Below are positions 56,156 through 64,000 of a stretch of DNA of 64,000 nt, in pieces. The stretch spans positions 434,001 to 498,000 of the forward strand of contig OZ244212.1 in assembly GCA_965216695.1 (NCBI GenBank), in the 5' to 3' direction. Made by a program: the position numbers and the translations under genes. The DNA comes from G965216695 sp965216695 (GTDB taxonomy: Bacteria > Pseudomonadota > Gammaproteobacteria > Pseudomonadales > Azotimanducaceae). The notes beneath the pieces were generated by a model, which was not told the origin of the DNA, searched no databases, and saw nothing but the letters and a program-made list of their open reading frames with translations. Position 1 is the stretch's first letter. Each line of letters starts with the position of its first letter.

Positions 56156-57454
56156 ATGGCAGATTCGGGAAAACGGGTCGCTCGACTTACCGTAGACGGA
56201 GAAAACGACAGCATCGAACTGCCCGTCTATTCCGGCACCGAGGGACCCGACGTGATCGACGTCGGCAAGCTCACCGCTCACGGCTACTTCACCTACGACC
56301 CGGGCTTCGTTTCCACCGCCTCCTGTGACTCCGACATCACCTACATCGACGGCGGCAAAGGCATACTGCTGCATCGCGGGTATCCCATCGAGGAACTTGC
56401 CGAACACTCAGACTATCTGGAGGTGTGCTATCTGCTGCTGAATGGCGAGCTTCCGAACGGCGCGCAGAAGCGCGACTTCGTCGACACGATCAAGCACCAC
56501 ACGATGGTGCATGAACAGCTCGTGCACTTTTTCCGGGGATTCCGCCGAGACGCCCATCCGATGGCCATAATGTGCGGCGTTACGGGTGCGCTATCGGCCT
56601 TCTATCACGACGCGCTGAACATTGACGACGACCTGCACCGCCTGATCACCGCCCACCGCTTGATCGCAAAAATGCCGACCCTGGCAGCAATGAGCTACAA
56701 ATACTCGCTCGGCCAACCGTTCATCTACCCGCGCAATGACCTGGAGTACGCCGAGAACTTCCTGCACATGATGTTTGCGACGCCATGCGCCAATTACGAC
56801 GTTAATCCCGTCATCGCCCGCGCGATGGACCGCATTTTTCTGCTGCACGCGGATCACGAACAGAACGCGTCCACCTCAACAGTACGCCTCGCGGGTTCCA
56901 CCGGCGCGAATCCGTTCGCCTGCATCGCGGCTGGCATCGCCGCGTTATGGGGTCCCGCGCACGGAGGCGCGAACGAAGCAGTGTTGAACATGCTCGACGA
57001 GATCGGCTCCGAGAAGAACATCGACAAGTACATCAAGCGCGCCAAAGACAAGGACGATCCGTTCCGCGTGATGGGATTCGGTCATCGCGTCTACAAGAAT
57101 TACGACCCGCGCGCCAAAGTCATGCAACAGACTTGCCACGAGGTTCTCGAAGAACTGGGGGTCGAGGACAACGAGACGTTGCGCATGGCTCAGAGACTGG
57201 AAAAGATTGCGCTGGAAGACGACTACTTCGTTGAGAAGAAACTCTACCCCAACGTCGACTTCTATTCGGGCATCATCCTGAAAGCTATCGGCATACCTAC
57301 CGAGCTGTTCACCGTGATCTTCGCCACTGGTCGCACACCGGGATGGATCGCACACTGGAACGAGATGATCAGCGGGCCCTACCGGATCGGCCGACCCCGG
57401 CAGCTCTACAAAGGTCCGAGCCGGCGTAAGTATCTGCCACTCAATGACAGATAG
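56156..57454 (+). CDS. gltA: Citrate synthase (type II, NADH-regulated type)
   Basis: Condenses acetyl-CoA with oxaloacetate. From the ATG at 56156 (GAGGTG 9 nt upstream; an in-frame GTG at 56144 lies inside that site) 432 residues. The catalytic residues are in GPAHGGANEAV, FGHRVYKNYDPRA and YPNVDFYSG. The N-terminal small beta domain (residues 1-50) is that of hexameric, NADH-inhibited gammaproteobacterial enzymes. It is transcribed away from sdhCDAB. Confidence 0.97.
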   Translation: MADSGKRVARLTVDGENDSIELPVYSGTEGPDVIDVGKLTAHGYFTYDPGFVSTASCDSDITYIDGGKGILLHRGYPIEELAEHSDYLEVCYLLLNGELPNGAQKRDFVDTIKHHTMVHEQLVHFFRGFRRDAHPMAIMCGVTGALSAFYHDALNIDDDLHRLITAHRLIAKMPTLAAMSYKYSLGQPFIYPRNDLEYAENFLHMMFATPCANYDVNPVIARAMDRIFLLHADHEQNASTSTVRLAGSTGANPFACIAAGIAALWGPAHGGANEAVLNMLDEIGSEKNIDKYIKRAKDKDDPFRVMGFGHRVYKNYDPRAKVMQQTCHEVLEELGVEDNETLRMAQRLEKIALEDDYFVEKKLYPNVDFYSGIILKAIGIPTELFTVIFATGRTPGWIAHWNEMISGPYRIGRPRQLYKGPSRRKYLPLNDR

Positions 57455-57486
57455 TCGGTGCCTTTTCGTGCATAACTAATTAAAAT

Positions 57487-58353
57487 TTATTTGGTTGTTA
57501 GGCGCGTGATCAAGCTCGATGTGTCCCAGCGGCCGCCGCCGGCGGCCTGTACGTCAGCATAAAACTGATCCACGAGTGCCGTCAGAGGCAGCCGCGCGCC
57601 ACTACGGCGCGCCGCCGCCAGCGCGATACCCAGATCCTTCCGCATCCAGTCGACCGCAAAACCGAACTCGAATTCTCCGGCGTCCATGGTCGTCGCGCGA
57701 TTTTCCATCTGCCACGACTGCGCGGCACCACCGCGAATCACGTCGACCACAGCGGCCACATCCAGTCCGACGCGCTGCGCAAAGTGAATGCCCTCCGCAA
57801 GCCCCTGCAAAACGCCTGCAATGCAGATCTGATTGACCATCTTCGCCATCTGGCCGGAACCTGCAGGCCCGAGGCATTGCATGGTGGCCGCGTAGGCTTC
57901 GAGCAGCGGACGTGCCCGCTCGAACGCTTCAGGCGCACCGCCAGCCATAACCGTCAGCCGGCCCGACTCTGCACCCGCCTGCCCCCCCGAAACCGGCGCG
58001 TCGATGAACGCCACGGATAGGCGCTCACATGCGACCGCCAGTTCCCGCGCGAGCTCGGCTGACGCGGTGGTGTGATCCACGAGTAGACCGGTGCGCGGAA
58101 GTCCCGCGAGCACACCTGATTCACCCAGCACCACGCTGCGCACGTCGTCGTCGTTGCCCACGCAAACGAATGCCGCTTCTACCGACGATGCAGCGTCGCG
58201 TGGTGTCGCCGCAAGTGCGCCCGCGTGCTCCCCACACCAACGTTCTGCCACGGACGGCGTGCGGTTGAAGACCGTCACTTCGTGCCCCGCCGACGCGAGG
58301 TGACCCGCCATCGGATAGCCCATAACGCCCAGCCCAATGAACGCCACCCTCAT
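57487..58353 (-). CDS. NAD(P)-dependent 3-hydroxyisobutyrate dehydrogenase-family oxidoreductase
   Basis: A 288-residue beta-hydroxyacid dehydrogenase from the ATG at 58353 (GGGGGAA upstream). Features: Rossmann motif FIGLGVMGYPMAGHL (5-19), substrate loop DAPVSGGQAGAESG, and the catalytic lysine in GSGQMAKMVNQI. Family members act on 3-hydroxyisobutyrate, tartronate semialdehyde or succinic semialdehyde; the sequence alone does not settle which, and no valine-degradation or glyoxylate genes are beside it. It converges with gltA and diverges from selA. Confidence 0.88.
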   Translation of the reverse strand: MRVAFIGLGVMGYPMAGHLASAGHEVTVFNRTPSVAERWCGEHAGALAATPRDAASSVEAAFVCVGNDDDVRSVVLGESGVLAGLPRTGLLVDHTTASAELARELAVACERLSVAFIDAPVSGGQAGAESGRLTVMAGGAPEAFERARPLLEAYAATMQCLGPAGSGQMAKMVNQICIAGVLQGLAEGIHFAQRVGLDVAAVVDVIRGGAAQSWQMENRATTMDAGEFEFGFAVDWMRKDLGIALAAARRSGARLPLTALVDQFYADVQAAGGGRWDTSSLITRLTTK

Positions 58354-58501
58354 GCCGTATTCCCCCGTTCGATCGACGCCTGCACGCGATTGACCCACAC
58401 CCTTGGGACCCAACCCTGCGAGGTAGGCGCTGCGATGGTGCCACAGTTCCCAACGACTCGGTAAACTACCTGTTCGCACCACGTCGACACGCAACAGCAC
58501 T

Positions 58502-59860
58502 TTGTCCAACCTGCGCGACATACCCGGAATCAACACGCTGCTCGAACACGCGGCGCTGCGCCCGGTGTTGCGTGAACACGGTCACCAGCGTGTGACGCTG
58601 GCGCTGCAGTCGCTGCAGAACGAGTGGCGGCATGCGCGTGCCGCGCCGGACTGGTGCGCCGACGCCGAACGGTGCGCTGAAGCGGTGTCCCACGCGCTCA
58701 CCCGCCACGCGTATCGAGGGGTGTTCAATCTTACCGGCACGGTGATTCACACCAACCTCGGACGCGCGCCACTGTCGCAAGCCCTATGGGAATCCGTCGG
58801 CTCGCTGGTGACGCGTCCGATGACACTCGAGTTCGACCTCGAGAACGGACGTCGTGGCCACCGGGAAACCGCCGTCGCCGAGCGGCTCTGTGCATTGACG
58901 GGGGCCGAAGCGGCAACGGTCGTCAACAACAACGCAGCCGCGTTGATGCTCACGCTCAATACCTTCGCTCGTAGCAAAGAGGTGCCCGTTTCCCGAGGCG
59001 AATTGATCGAAATCGGAGGCAGTTTCCGTCTGCCGGAATTGATCAACCAATCCGGTTGCGTGCTACGCGAAATCGGGACCACCAACCGGACACACCTGAC
59101 CGACTACGAAGCGGCCGTCAACGAGCACACCGGCTGTTTTCTGAAGATTCACCCCAGCAACTATCATATTCAGGGATTTACCCACACGGTCGCCCGCCCC
59201 GATCTCGTGACCCTGGCCCAGCGCTACAACCTGCCGCTCTGCGAAGATCTCGGCAGCGGCTCGCTGGTCGACTTATCCCGCTACGGACTGCCTCGTGAGC
59301 CTACCCCGCGCGAGGTACTGGACCAGGGCGTGGACGTGGTTACGTTCAGCGGCGACAAGCTGCTCGGCAGCATGCAGGCGGGGTTGATCGTGGGGCGCCG
59401 GGCTTTGATCGATGCGTTGAATGCAAATCCGATGAAGCGTGCGATGCGCGCCGACAAGGTCACGCTCGCGTACCTGGAGCAGAGTCTGGCGTTGTTCGAC
59501 CACCCGGACCGTTTGATCGAACACGTGCCGGCACTACGAATGCTGGCTGCGTCAGTTGACGTGGTGCGCGCCCGCGCGCTGAAAGTTCGCGACGACCTGC
59601 GCCAACTGCTGCCTGAGTGCACGGTCGACACAAGTGCATCGCACGCACAGATCGGCAGCGGCGCCCAACCGGACAGAACCGTCCCCAGCCACGCGGTAGT
59701 AGTAACGACCGCATCCAGCATCGAGCAAGTCGAAGCACGTTTTCGCGCGTTGCCGACCCCGGTAATCGGCCGTATTCACAAGAGTGCGCTCTGGCTGGAT
59801 ATGCGGGCGGTCGAAGACATCCAGTCACTGCGCGCGACCCTGGCGGTGCTGTCCCCGTGA
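58502..59860 (+). CDS. selA: L-seryl-tRNA(Sec) selenium transferase
   Basis: PLP enzyme that converts seryl-tRNA(Sec) to selenocysteyl-tRNA(Sec) with selenophosphate. The 452-residue protein has the N-terminal tRNA-binding domain, NLTGTVIHTNLGRAPLS, VNNNAAALML, EIGGSFRLPE and the PLP lysine Lys286 in TFSGDKLLG. The start is a TTG without a clear ribosome-binding site, so the exact N-terminus is uncertain. Its stop overlaps the GTG of selB by 4 nt. Confidence 0.95.
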   Translation: MSNLRDIPGINTLLEHAALRPVLREHGHQRVTLALQSLQNEWRHARAAPDWCADAERCAEAVSHALTRHAYRGVFNLTGTVIHTNLGRAPLSQALWESVGSLVTRPMTLEFDLENGRRGHRETAVAERLCALTGAEAATVVNNNAAALMLTLNTFARSKEVPVSRGELIEIGGSFRLPELINQSGCVLREIGTTNRTHLTDYEAAVNEHTGCFLKIHPSNYHIQGFTHTVARPDLVTLAQRYNLPLCEDLGSGSLVDLSRYGLPREPTPREVLDQGVDVVTFSGDKLLGSMQAGLIVGRRALIDALNANPMKRAMRADKVTLAYLEQSLALFDHPDRLIEHVPALRMLAASVDVVRARALKVRDDLRQLLPECTVDTSASHAQIGSGAQPDRTVPSHAVVVTTASSIEQVEARFRALPTPVIGRIHKSALWLDMRAVEDIQSLRATLAVLSP

Positions 59861-61716
59861 ATTTCGCGCTTGCCGGCCACGTCGACCACGGCAAGTCGAG
59901 CCTGGTCAAGGCCATCACGGGTGTCTGGACAGACCGGCTGGATGAAGAACGACGCCGCGGCCTGACGATTGATCTCGGCTTCGCGTACCGCACGTTTGGC
60001 GACACCCGCGTAGGTTTCGTAGACGTTCCAGGCCACAGCCGCTTTATCCACAACATGCTGGCAGGCGTAAACCCGGATCAGCATGCGTTGATGGTGGTGG
60101 CCGTAGACGACGGTCCCATGCCTCAAAGCATTGAACACCTGCAGATCATGCAACTGGCAGGCCTGCGCTCCGGCACGGTGGTGCTGACCAAGATCGACGG
60201 CACGCCGGCCGAACGCGTACGGGACGTACACGCGCAGCTCGACCGGCTCCTTCAAGGCACGTTTCTGGAGACCGCGCAGCGCTTCCCGGTGGACAGTCTT
60301 TCCGGCAACGGCGTCGACACACTGCTGCAACACCTCGAGTCGACGGCCGCAACCCACGAGCGCGACGCGCACGACGCGCGTTTCCGATTGGCCATCGACC
60401 GGGCGTTCGTCCTGAAAGGCACCGGCGCAATCGTTACCGGCACGATCGCGAGCGGCCGCGTTGCGCGGGGCGACACCGTGCGCCTGTTTCCCGGCGGCGA
60501 ATCGGTTCGCGTCCGCGAGCTGAGAGCGCAGGATGTCGCCGCCGAAGCAGCGTCGCGGGGAATGCGCTGTGCGCTCAACGTCGTGGGTGTGGAGATCGAC
60601 GCGTTACGCCGCGGCATGTGGCTGCACGCCGGATCGGCCCAAGGACACGATCAGATCGTCGTCGATCTAACGGTGCTGGACGACTTTCCCCGCACAGTAA
60701 AACACTGGCTTCCGGTGCACGTGTATCACGCCACCACTCATTCCACCGGGCATCTGGCGATGCTCGCTGCAAACAGGTTGGCGCCCGGCGACACGGAACG
60801 CGTAGAACTGCTGTTGGACGCCCCCGTACTCGCGAAACGGTTCGACCGAGTGGTGGTGCGCGACCAGGGCCTCGACTGTACGCTCGGTGGCGGCCCCGTC
60901 ATCGACAATCGTCCAAGCGCAAAGCGCCGCCGCAGACATCCCACTCGGCTCGCGCAAATCGCCGCCGCGTCCCATCCCGATGCGGTGTCGAGCTTGATCG
61001 CCCACCTCGAAAACGGACCCGTCGAGACTGCACCATTTTGCGACCTATGGGATGTGTCTGTTGAATCACTGGCGGCCGACGCGCAGACACCAGCCGTGCA
61101 CGACCACAACGGTACGTGGGTACTCCCCAAACTCTGGGAACAATGGCGCAACGACACCCTGGCCGAGGTGCACGACCAAATGCAGGTCCATACCCACGAG
61201 CAGGGGCGCAAAGCCAATGAACTGATGCGCGTGCCCGCCGCGTTCCGCGACGCGGTGCTGGCGGACCTGGTGAACGACGGCGCGCTCACTGTGAACGCCG
61301 GGCGGTACAGTACGCCAGACTTCCAGGTAACACTGAGCGAAACCGAGCAGCGCCTGCTCGATCGCGTGGCTCCGCTGATGCAAGGTACTCAGCCACCGAG
61401 CGCGGGCGACATGGCGAAAGAACTGCGGATCGCGCAGCCGGCCTTCGAGAAGGGTCTCGCTGCGCTTGCGGCCAAGGGCTGCGTTGTGCGCGTGGCAGAC
61501 AAGCGCTACTTCCTACCCGAACCTCTGCGTGATCTCGCCGAACTCGCGGAGCGTCTGCAACGCTTCACGGTCCGGGAGTTCCGGGACGCGTCGGGCGCGG
61601 GCCGCAATACCGCCATTCAGGTGCTCGAGTACTTTGACAGTCGCGGCTTCACTCGCCGCTACGACAACGAACGGGCGGTCGTCGGCGACGTTGGCCGCGC
61701 ACTCCAACAACGCTGA
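59857..61716 (+). CDS. selB: Selenocysteine-specific elongation factor
   Basis: GTPase that delivers Sec-tRNA to UGA codons marked by a SECIS hairpin. From GTG 59857 (GTGA overlap with selA) 619 residues, close to E. coli SelB (614). G-domain motifs are AGHVDHGKS (6-14), DVPGH and LTKID; domains 2-3 follow; the C-terminal third holds winged-helix modules that read SECIS RNA, ending RLQRFTVREFRDASGAGRNT. tRNA-Sec lies 35 nt downstream. Confidence 0.96.
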   Translation: MNFALAGHVDHGKSSLVKAITGVWTDRLDEERRRGLTIDLGFAYRTFGDTRVGFVDVPGHSRFIHNMLAGVNPDQHALMVVAVDDGPMPQSIEHLQIMQLAGLRSGTVVLTKIDGTPAERVRDVHAQLDRLLQGTFLETAQRFPVDSLSGNGVDTLLQHLESTAATHERDAHDARFRLAIDRAFVLKGTGAIVTGTIASGRVARGDTVRLFPGGESVRVRELRAQDVAAEAASRGMRCALNVVGVEIDALRRGMWLHAGSAQGHDQIVVDLTVLDDFPRTVKHWLPVHVYHATTHSTGHLAMLAANRLAPGDTERVELLLDAPVLAKRFDRVVVRDQGLDCTLGGGPVIDNRPSAKRRRRHPTRLAQIAAASHPDAVSSLIAHLENGPVETAPFCDLWDVSVESLAADAQTPAVHDHNGTWVLPKLWEQWRNDTLAEVHDQMQVHTHEQGRKANELMRVPAAFRDAVLADLVNDGALTVNAGRYSTPDFQVTLSETEQRLLDRVAPLMQGTQPPSAGDMAKELRIAQPAFEKGLAALAAKGCVVRVADKRYFLPEPLRDLAELAERLQRFTVREFRDASGAGRNTAIQVLEYFDSRGFTRRYDNERAVVGDVGRALQQR

Positions 61717-61751
61717 CGAGTCCGCCAGCACGGCATGCTAAGCTTTTCCGC

Positions 61752-61845
61752 GGAAGAGTATCGTCCCCGGTGGGGCGCGCGGCCTTCAAAGCCGTTGAGG
61801 TGCGGACGACGCGCCTGGTGGGTTCGACTCCTACCTCTTCCGCCA
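61752..61845 (+). tRNA. selC: tRNA-Sec (TCA)
   Basis: A 94-nt selenocysteine tRNA with encoded CCA. Acceptor GGAAGAG (61752-61758) pairs with CTCTTCC (61835-61841), discriminator G. The D-arm has a 6-bp stem with a 4-nt loop (61762-61777), the anticodon loop CTTCAAA carries TCA (61786-61788), the long variable arm has a 7-bp stem AGGTGCG/CGCGCCT, and the T-arm is GTGGG/CCTAC around TTCGACT. The 3' side of the coaxial acceptor/T helix has 12 nt, one fewer than E. coli selC. Confidence 0.97.
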
Positions 61846-61927
61846 TTCGCAATCCTCCGCTGAACCGCCAAAGCCGCATCTCGGCGGCCGTCCGTCTACA
61901 ATGGGCGTCTGCCAGAGACGTCCACGC

Positions 61928-63010
61928 ATGCCCAACAGACTGATCATAGACGGCCCGTTCCGGATGAAGCGCGGTGAAATCGCGTCGCCAACGATCGCGT
62001 ATGAAACCTGGGGGGCGCTGAACAGCGCCCGTGACAACGCACTGCTGATATTCACCGGACTGTCGCCGTCGGCACACGTCGCGTCGTCCGATGAAGACCC
62101 AAGCACCGGCTGGTGGGAAGACATGGTGGGACCCGACAAGCCCATCGACACCAACCGGTATTACGTCGTCTGTATCAATTCACTCGGCAGCTGTTTCGGT
62201 TCCACCGGGCCCGCGTCGATCAACCCTGCCACAGACGCGCAGTACCGTTTGACGTTTCCCGTATTGAGTTTGGAAGACATCGCAAACACTGGTGCCGTGC
62301 TGCTGAGTCATCTGGGCGTCGACCGGTTGCATACGGTGATTGGCGCATCGATGGGCGGCATGACCGCACTCGCGTTCGCGATGCTTCATCCGAAACGTGT
62401 CCGCGGGCTCCTTTCAATATCGTCAGCGGCGCGCAGCCTGCCCTTCTCGATTGCGCTACGGTCGCTGCAGCGCGAAATCATTCGCAAGGATCCTGTCTGG
62501 AACAACGGTAACTATCCACCGCCTGGACCGGTGGAGGGGATGCGACTCGCACGCAAGCTCGGCATGATCACGTACCGATCCGCCGCCGAGTGGACCCAGC
62601 GATTCGGACGAGAGCGGGCAACCGACGAACCCAAAGACGGCCACCCGTTCGGCATCGACTTCGAAGTGGAAGGCTACCTGGAAGCGCACGCGAACAAGTT
62701 CATAGGCGCGTTCGATGCAAACTGTTATCTGTATCTTTCCCGCGCGATGGATCTGTTCGACGCTGCCGACCACGGCGGCTCCCTTCCAAGCGCGTTCGCC
62801 GATCTGGAACTTACGCGTGCGCTGGTGATCGGCGTGGACACGGATTTTCTGTTTCCGGTAACCCAGCAAGCCGAACTGGCCGCCGCGCTTTCAGAACAGG
62901 GTATCGACACCCGATTCGAACAGCTGGCTTCGCTGCAGGGTCACGATTCGTTTCTGGTGGACATGGACCGCTTCCGGCCGCCGATCGCGGCCTTCTTCGA
63001 GGACGACTAG
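61928..63010 (+). CDS. MetX-family alpha/beta-hydrolase acyltransferase, probably serine O-succinyltransferase
   Basis: A 360-residue alpha/beta-hydrolase with nucleophile Ser141 (GASMGGMTA), acid in GVDTDFLFP and His in QGHDSFLVD. The sequence closely follows the Xanthomonas-type serine O-succinyltransferase branch of the MetX family as I recall it: GLSPSAH, GWWEDMVGP, NSLGSC.GSTGPASINPAT, RSLQREIIRKDP, YLYLSRAMD. That branch makes O-succinylserine for cysteine synthesis. Homoserine O-acyltransferase is the alternative. I chose the ATG at 61928; an ATG at 61901 overlaps a TACAAT that may be the -10. Confidence 0.85.
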   Translation: MPNRLIIDGPFRMKRGEIASPTIAYETWGALNSARDNALLIFTGLSPSAHVASSDEDPSTGWWEDMVGPDKPIDTNRYYVVCINSLGSCFGSTGPASINPATDAQYRLTFPVLSLEDIANTGAVLLSHLGVDRLHTVIGASMGGMTALAFAMLHPKRVRGLLSISSAARSLPFSIALRSLQREIIRKDPVWNNGNYPPPGPVEGMRLARKLGMITYRSAAEWTQRFGRERATDEPKDGHPFGIDFEVEGYLEAHANKFIGAFDANCYLYLSRAMDLFDAADHGGSLPSAFADLELTRALVIGVDTDFLFPVTQQAELAAALSEQGIDTRFEQLASLQGHDSFLVDMDRFRPPIAAFFEDD

Positions 63011-63026
63011 CCGCCACGTACCGGCT

Positions 63027-63659
63027 TCAACGATGGGCGATCCCCTGCGCCTCGAGCGCCGCAAATATGCCAGCCGCATCGAGATAGCCGCCCGCCAACA
63101 GACGCCGTTCACCCGTTGCTGATGCGATGAGCAGGTTCGGCAACGCCTGAGTCCCGTATTGGCGCGCGTGTTCGAACTCGAACTTGAGGCGGGTTCGAAG
63201 CTTCGCATCGTGCAATGCGTGGCTCAGGCGTTGCCCGTCAAGGCCAGATCTCTCCGCACGTTGCACCAAGTAGTCGACATTGTTTACGTCGCTACCGTGC
63301 ACGAAAAAGTCCTGCTGGATGCGGTGCAGAAACTCGAACGCCGGCGCACCTAACTCGTCGCTCGCAAATCGAACCGCCAGACAAGGGAGCACGCTGTTAT
63401 AGACGAACCCGGCCGTGATCGAATCGCCAAATCGGGCTCCAGTGGTACTTGCCACCTCGCGCCAGATCCGGAAGATCAGCCGTCGGCCGTAATCCCCTAC
63501 AGGCTGCGTGGAATGGGTGTTTATCCCCGCGAGAACCAGGTCCAACCTGAGCTTCGCCGGATCACACTCGCGTCGTACCGTATCGATCGCATCGCGCATT
63601 CCCCAGCACCATGAGCAGATGGGGTCCGTCACTACGAGCAGCGTTATTCGATCCGCCAT
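63027..63659 (-). CDS. DsbA-family thiol oxidoreductase-like protein (cytosolic)
   Basis: A 210-residue thioredoxin-fold protein with a helical insertion, of the DsbA/FrnE type. The active-site CxxC is Cys15-Ser-Trp-Cys18 (DPICSWCWG) and the cis-proline loop is in TQALPN. There is no signal peptide, so it should be cytoplasmic, unlike DsbA itself. Its start overlaps the selD stop by 16 nt, so it is probably co-transcribed downstream of selD. Substrate is unknown; a link to selenium or thiol metabolism is only suggested by position. Confidence 0.82.
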   Translation of the reverse strand: MADRITLLVVTDPICSWCWGMRDAIDTVRRECDPAKLRLDLVLAGINTHSTQPVGDYGRRLIFRIWREVASTTGARFGDSITAGFVYNSVLPCLAVRFASDELGAPAFEFLHRIQQDFFVHGSDVNNVDYLVQRAERSGLDGQRLSHALHDAKLRTRLKFEFEHARQYGTQALPNLLIASATGERRLLAGGYLDAAGIFAALEAQGIAHR

Positions 63660-64000
63660 TCGTCCTCGACAACGTCACCGATAACGGTCGCATCCGGATA
63701 TCCCGCGACGCGAAGATCGGACACGCACGCCTCGGCGCGGGGCGCGGCGATTCCGAACAACAGGCCACCCGACGTTTGCGGATCTGCAAGCAATCGAACA
63801 CTTGCAGTGTCGGACGTGGCCACGTCGAATAGCGTGAGCGCGCTGGCGTTCTGGTCGTGCAGCGAACTTTCCAGTCCGTCGACAATGCTTTCGCGGGCGC
63901 CGGCGAGGGCCGGAACAGCAGTCCCATTCACGCGCACGCCGACGTTCGACGCGCGCAGCATCTCACTCAAATGACCGGCAAGTCCGAATCCCGATACATC
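63644..64000 (-). CDS. selD: Selenophosphate synthetase, C-terminal fragment
   Basis: Makes selenophosphate, the selenium donor for SelA, from selenide and ATP. The 118 C-terminal residues are in the window; the gene continues past the right edge. Translation reaches the edge in DVSGFGLAGHLSEML, matching the conserved DVTGFGLxGHLxEM of SelD, and LLADPQTSGGLLFG is the family's C-terminal signature. The N-terminus, where a catalytic Cys or selenocysteine would be, is not visible. It completes selA, selB and selC in one locus. Confidence 0.93.
   Translation of the reverse strand, partial: DVSGFGLAGHLSEMLRASNVGVRVNGTAVPALAGARESIVDGLESSLHDQNASALTLFDVATSDTASVRLLADPQTSGGLLFGIAAPRAEACVSDLRVAGYPDATVIGDVVEDEWRIE

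Noticed and set aside
61895..61910. Start of the MetX-family protein at ATG 61901
   Set aside because: It overlaps a TACAAT that is a plausible -10, lacks a ribosome-binding site and adds a non-conserved Arg-rich extension; 61928 is preferred.

Overview
The window is a gene-dense, GC-rich (about 60%) chromosomal segment of a free-living, respiring gammaproteobacterium. The evidence is the gene content and order: tig-clpP-clpX-lon-hupB-ppiD, mltD next to a YafS-like methyltransferase-rnhA-dnaQ, leuCDB-asd-fimV-truA-trpF-folC-dedD-cvpA-purF, and gltA divergent from sdhCDAB-sucAB-lpd-sucCD. These blocks resemble the Pseudomonas backbone. Some details differ: trpBA sits inside the fimV-purF block, and accD and gloB are missing from their usual places. 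Genus cannot be fixed from the sequence. I see no prophage, insertion sequence, CRISPR array or toxin island. This is core genome, and the unusual points are details inside it.

Layout. 1-6.9 kb: start of sohB, an SCP2-domain protein, nudC, nhaB, the dnaQ-rnhA-methyltransferase group and the murein transglycosylase mltD. 6.9-16.3 kb: a proteostasis block on the minus strand (tRNA-Pro, tRNA-Arg, tRNA-His, tig, clpP, clpX, lon, hupB, ppiD). 16.4-22.3 kb: lpxH, miaE, a DUF1289 protein and a MoxR/DUF58/transglutaminase module. 22.3-37.2 kb: a nearly unbroken minus-strand run for purine, folate, tryptophan and leucine/aspartate-family biosynthesis (purF, cvpA, dedD, folC, trpABF, truA, fimV, asd, leuBDC). 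Its genes commonly overlap by 4 nt. A LysR regulator diverges from leuC. 38.3-44.2 kb: aroC, prmB, a DUF4892 protein, gpsA and htpG, the last behind a clear sigma-32 promoter. 44.4-57.5 kb: a full set of genes for the TCA arc from citrate synthase to succinate dehydrogenase, read outward from one long gltA/sdhC control region. 57.5-64 kb: a 3-hydroxyisobutyrate dehydrogenase-like gene, then the selenocysteine machinery selA-selB-tRNA-Sec, a MetX-family acyltransferase (probably serine O-succinyltransferase), a DsbA-family protein and the C-terminal part of selD.

The points most worth following up are: a tRNA-Sec whose coaxial acceptor/T helix counts 12 rather than 13 base pairs; the long A/G-rich gltA leader with two A-rich motifs next to the ribosome-binding site; a Lys/Ala/Ser-rich linker inserted in Lon between the ATPase and protease domains; a Glu in place of the catalytic Asp60 of TrpA; the MetX paralogue that looks like a serine O-succinyltransferase; and three separate short tandem duplications in intergenic regions upstream of ppiD, clpP and lpd.
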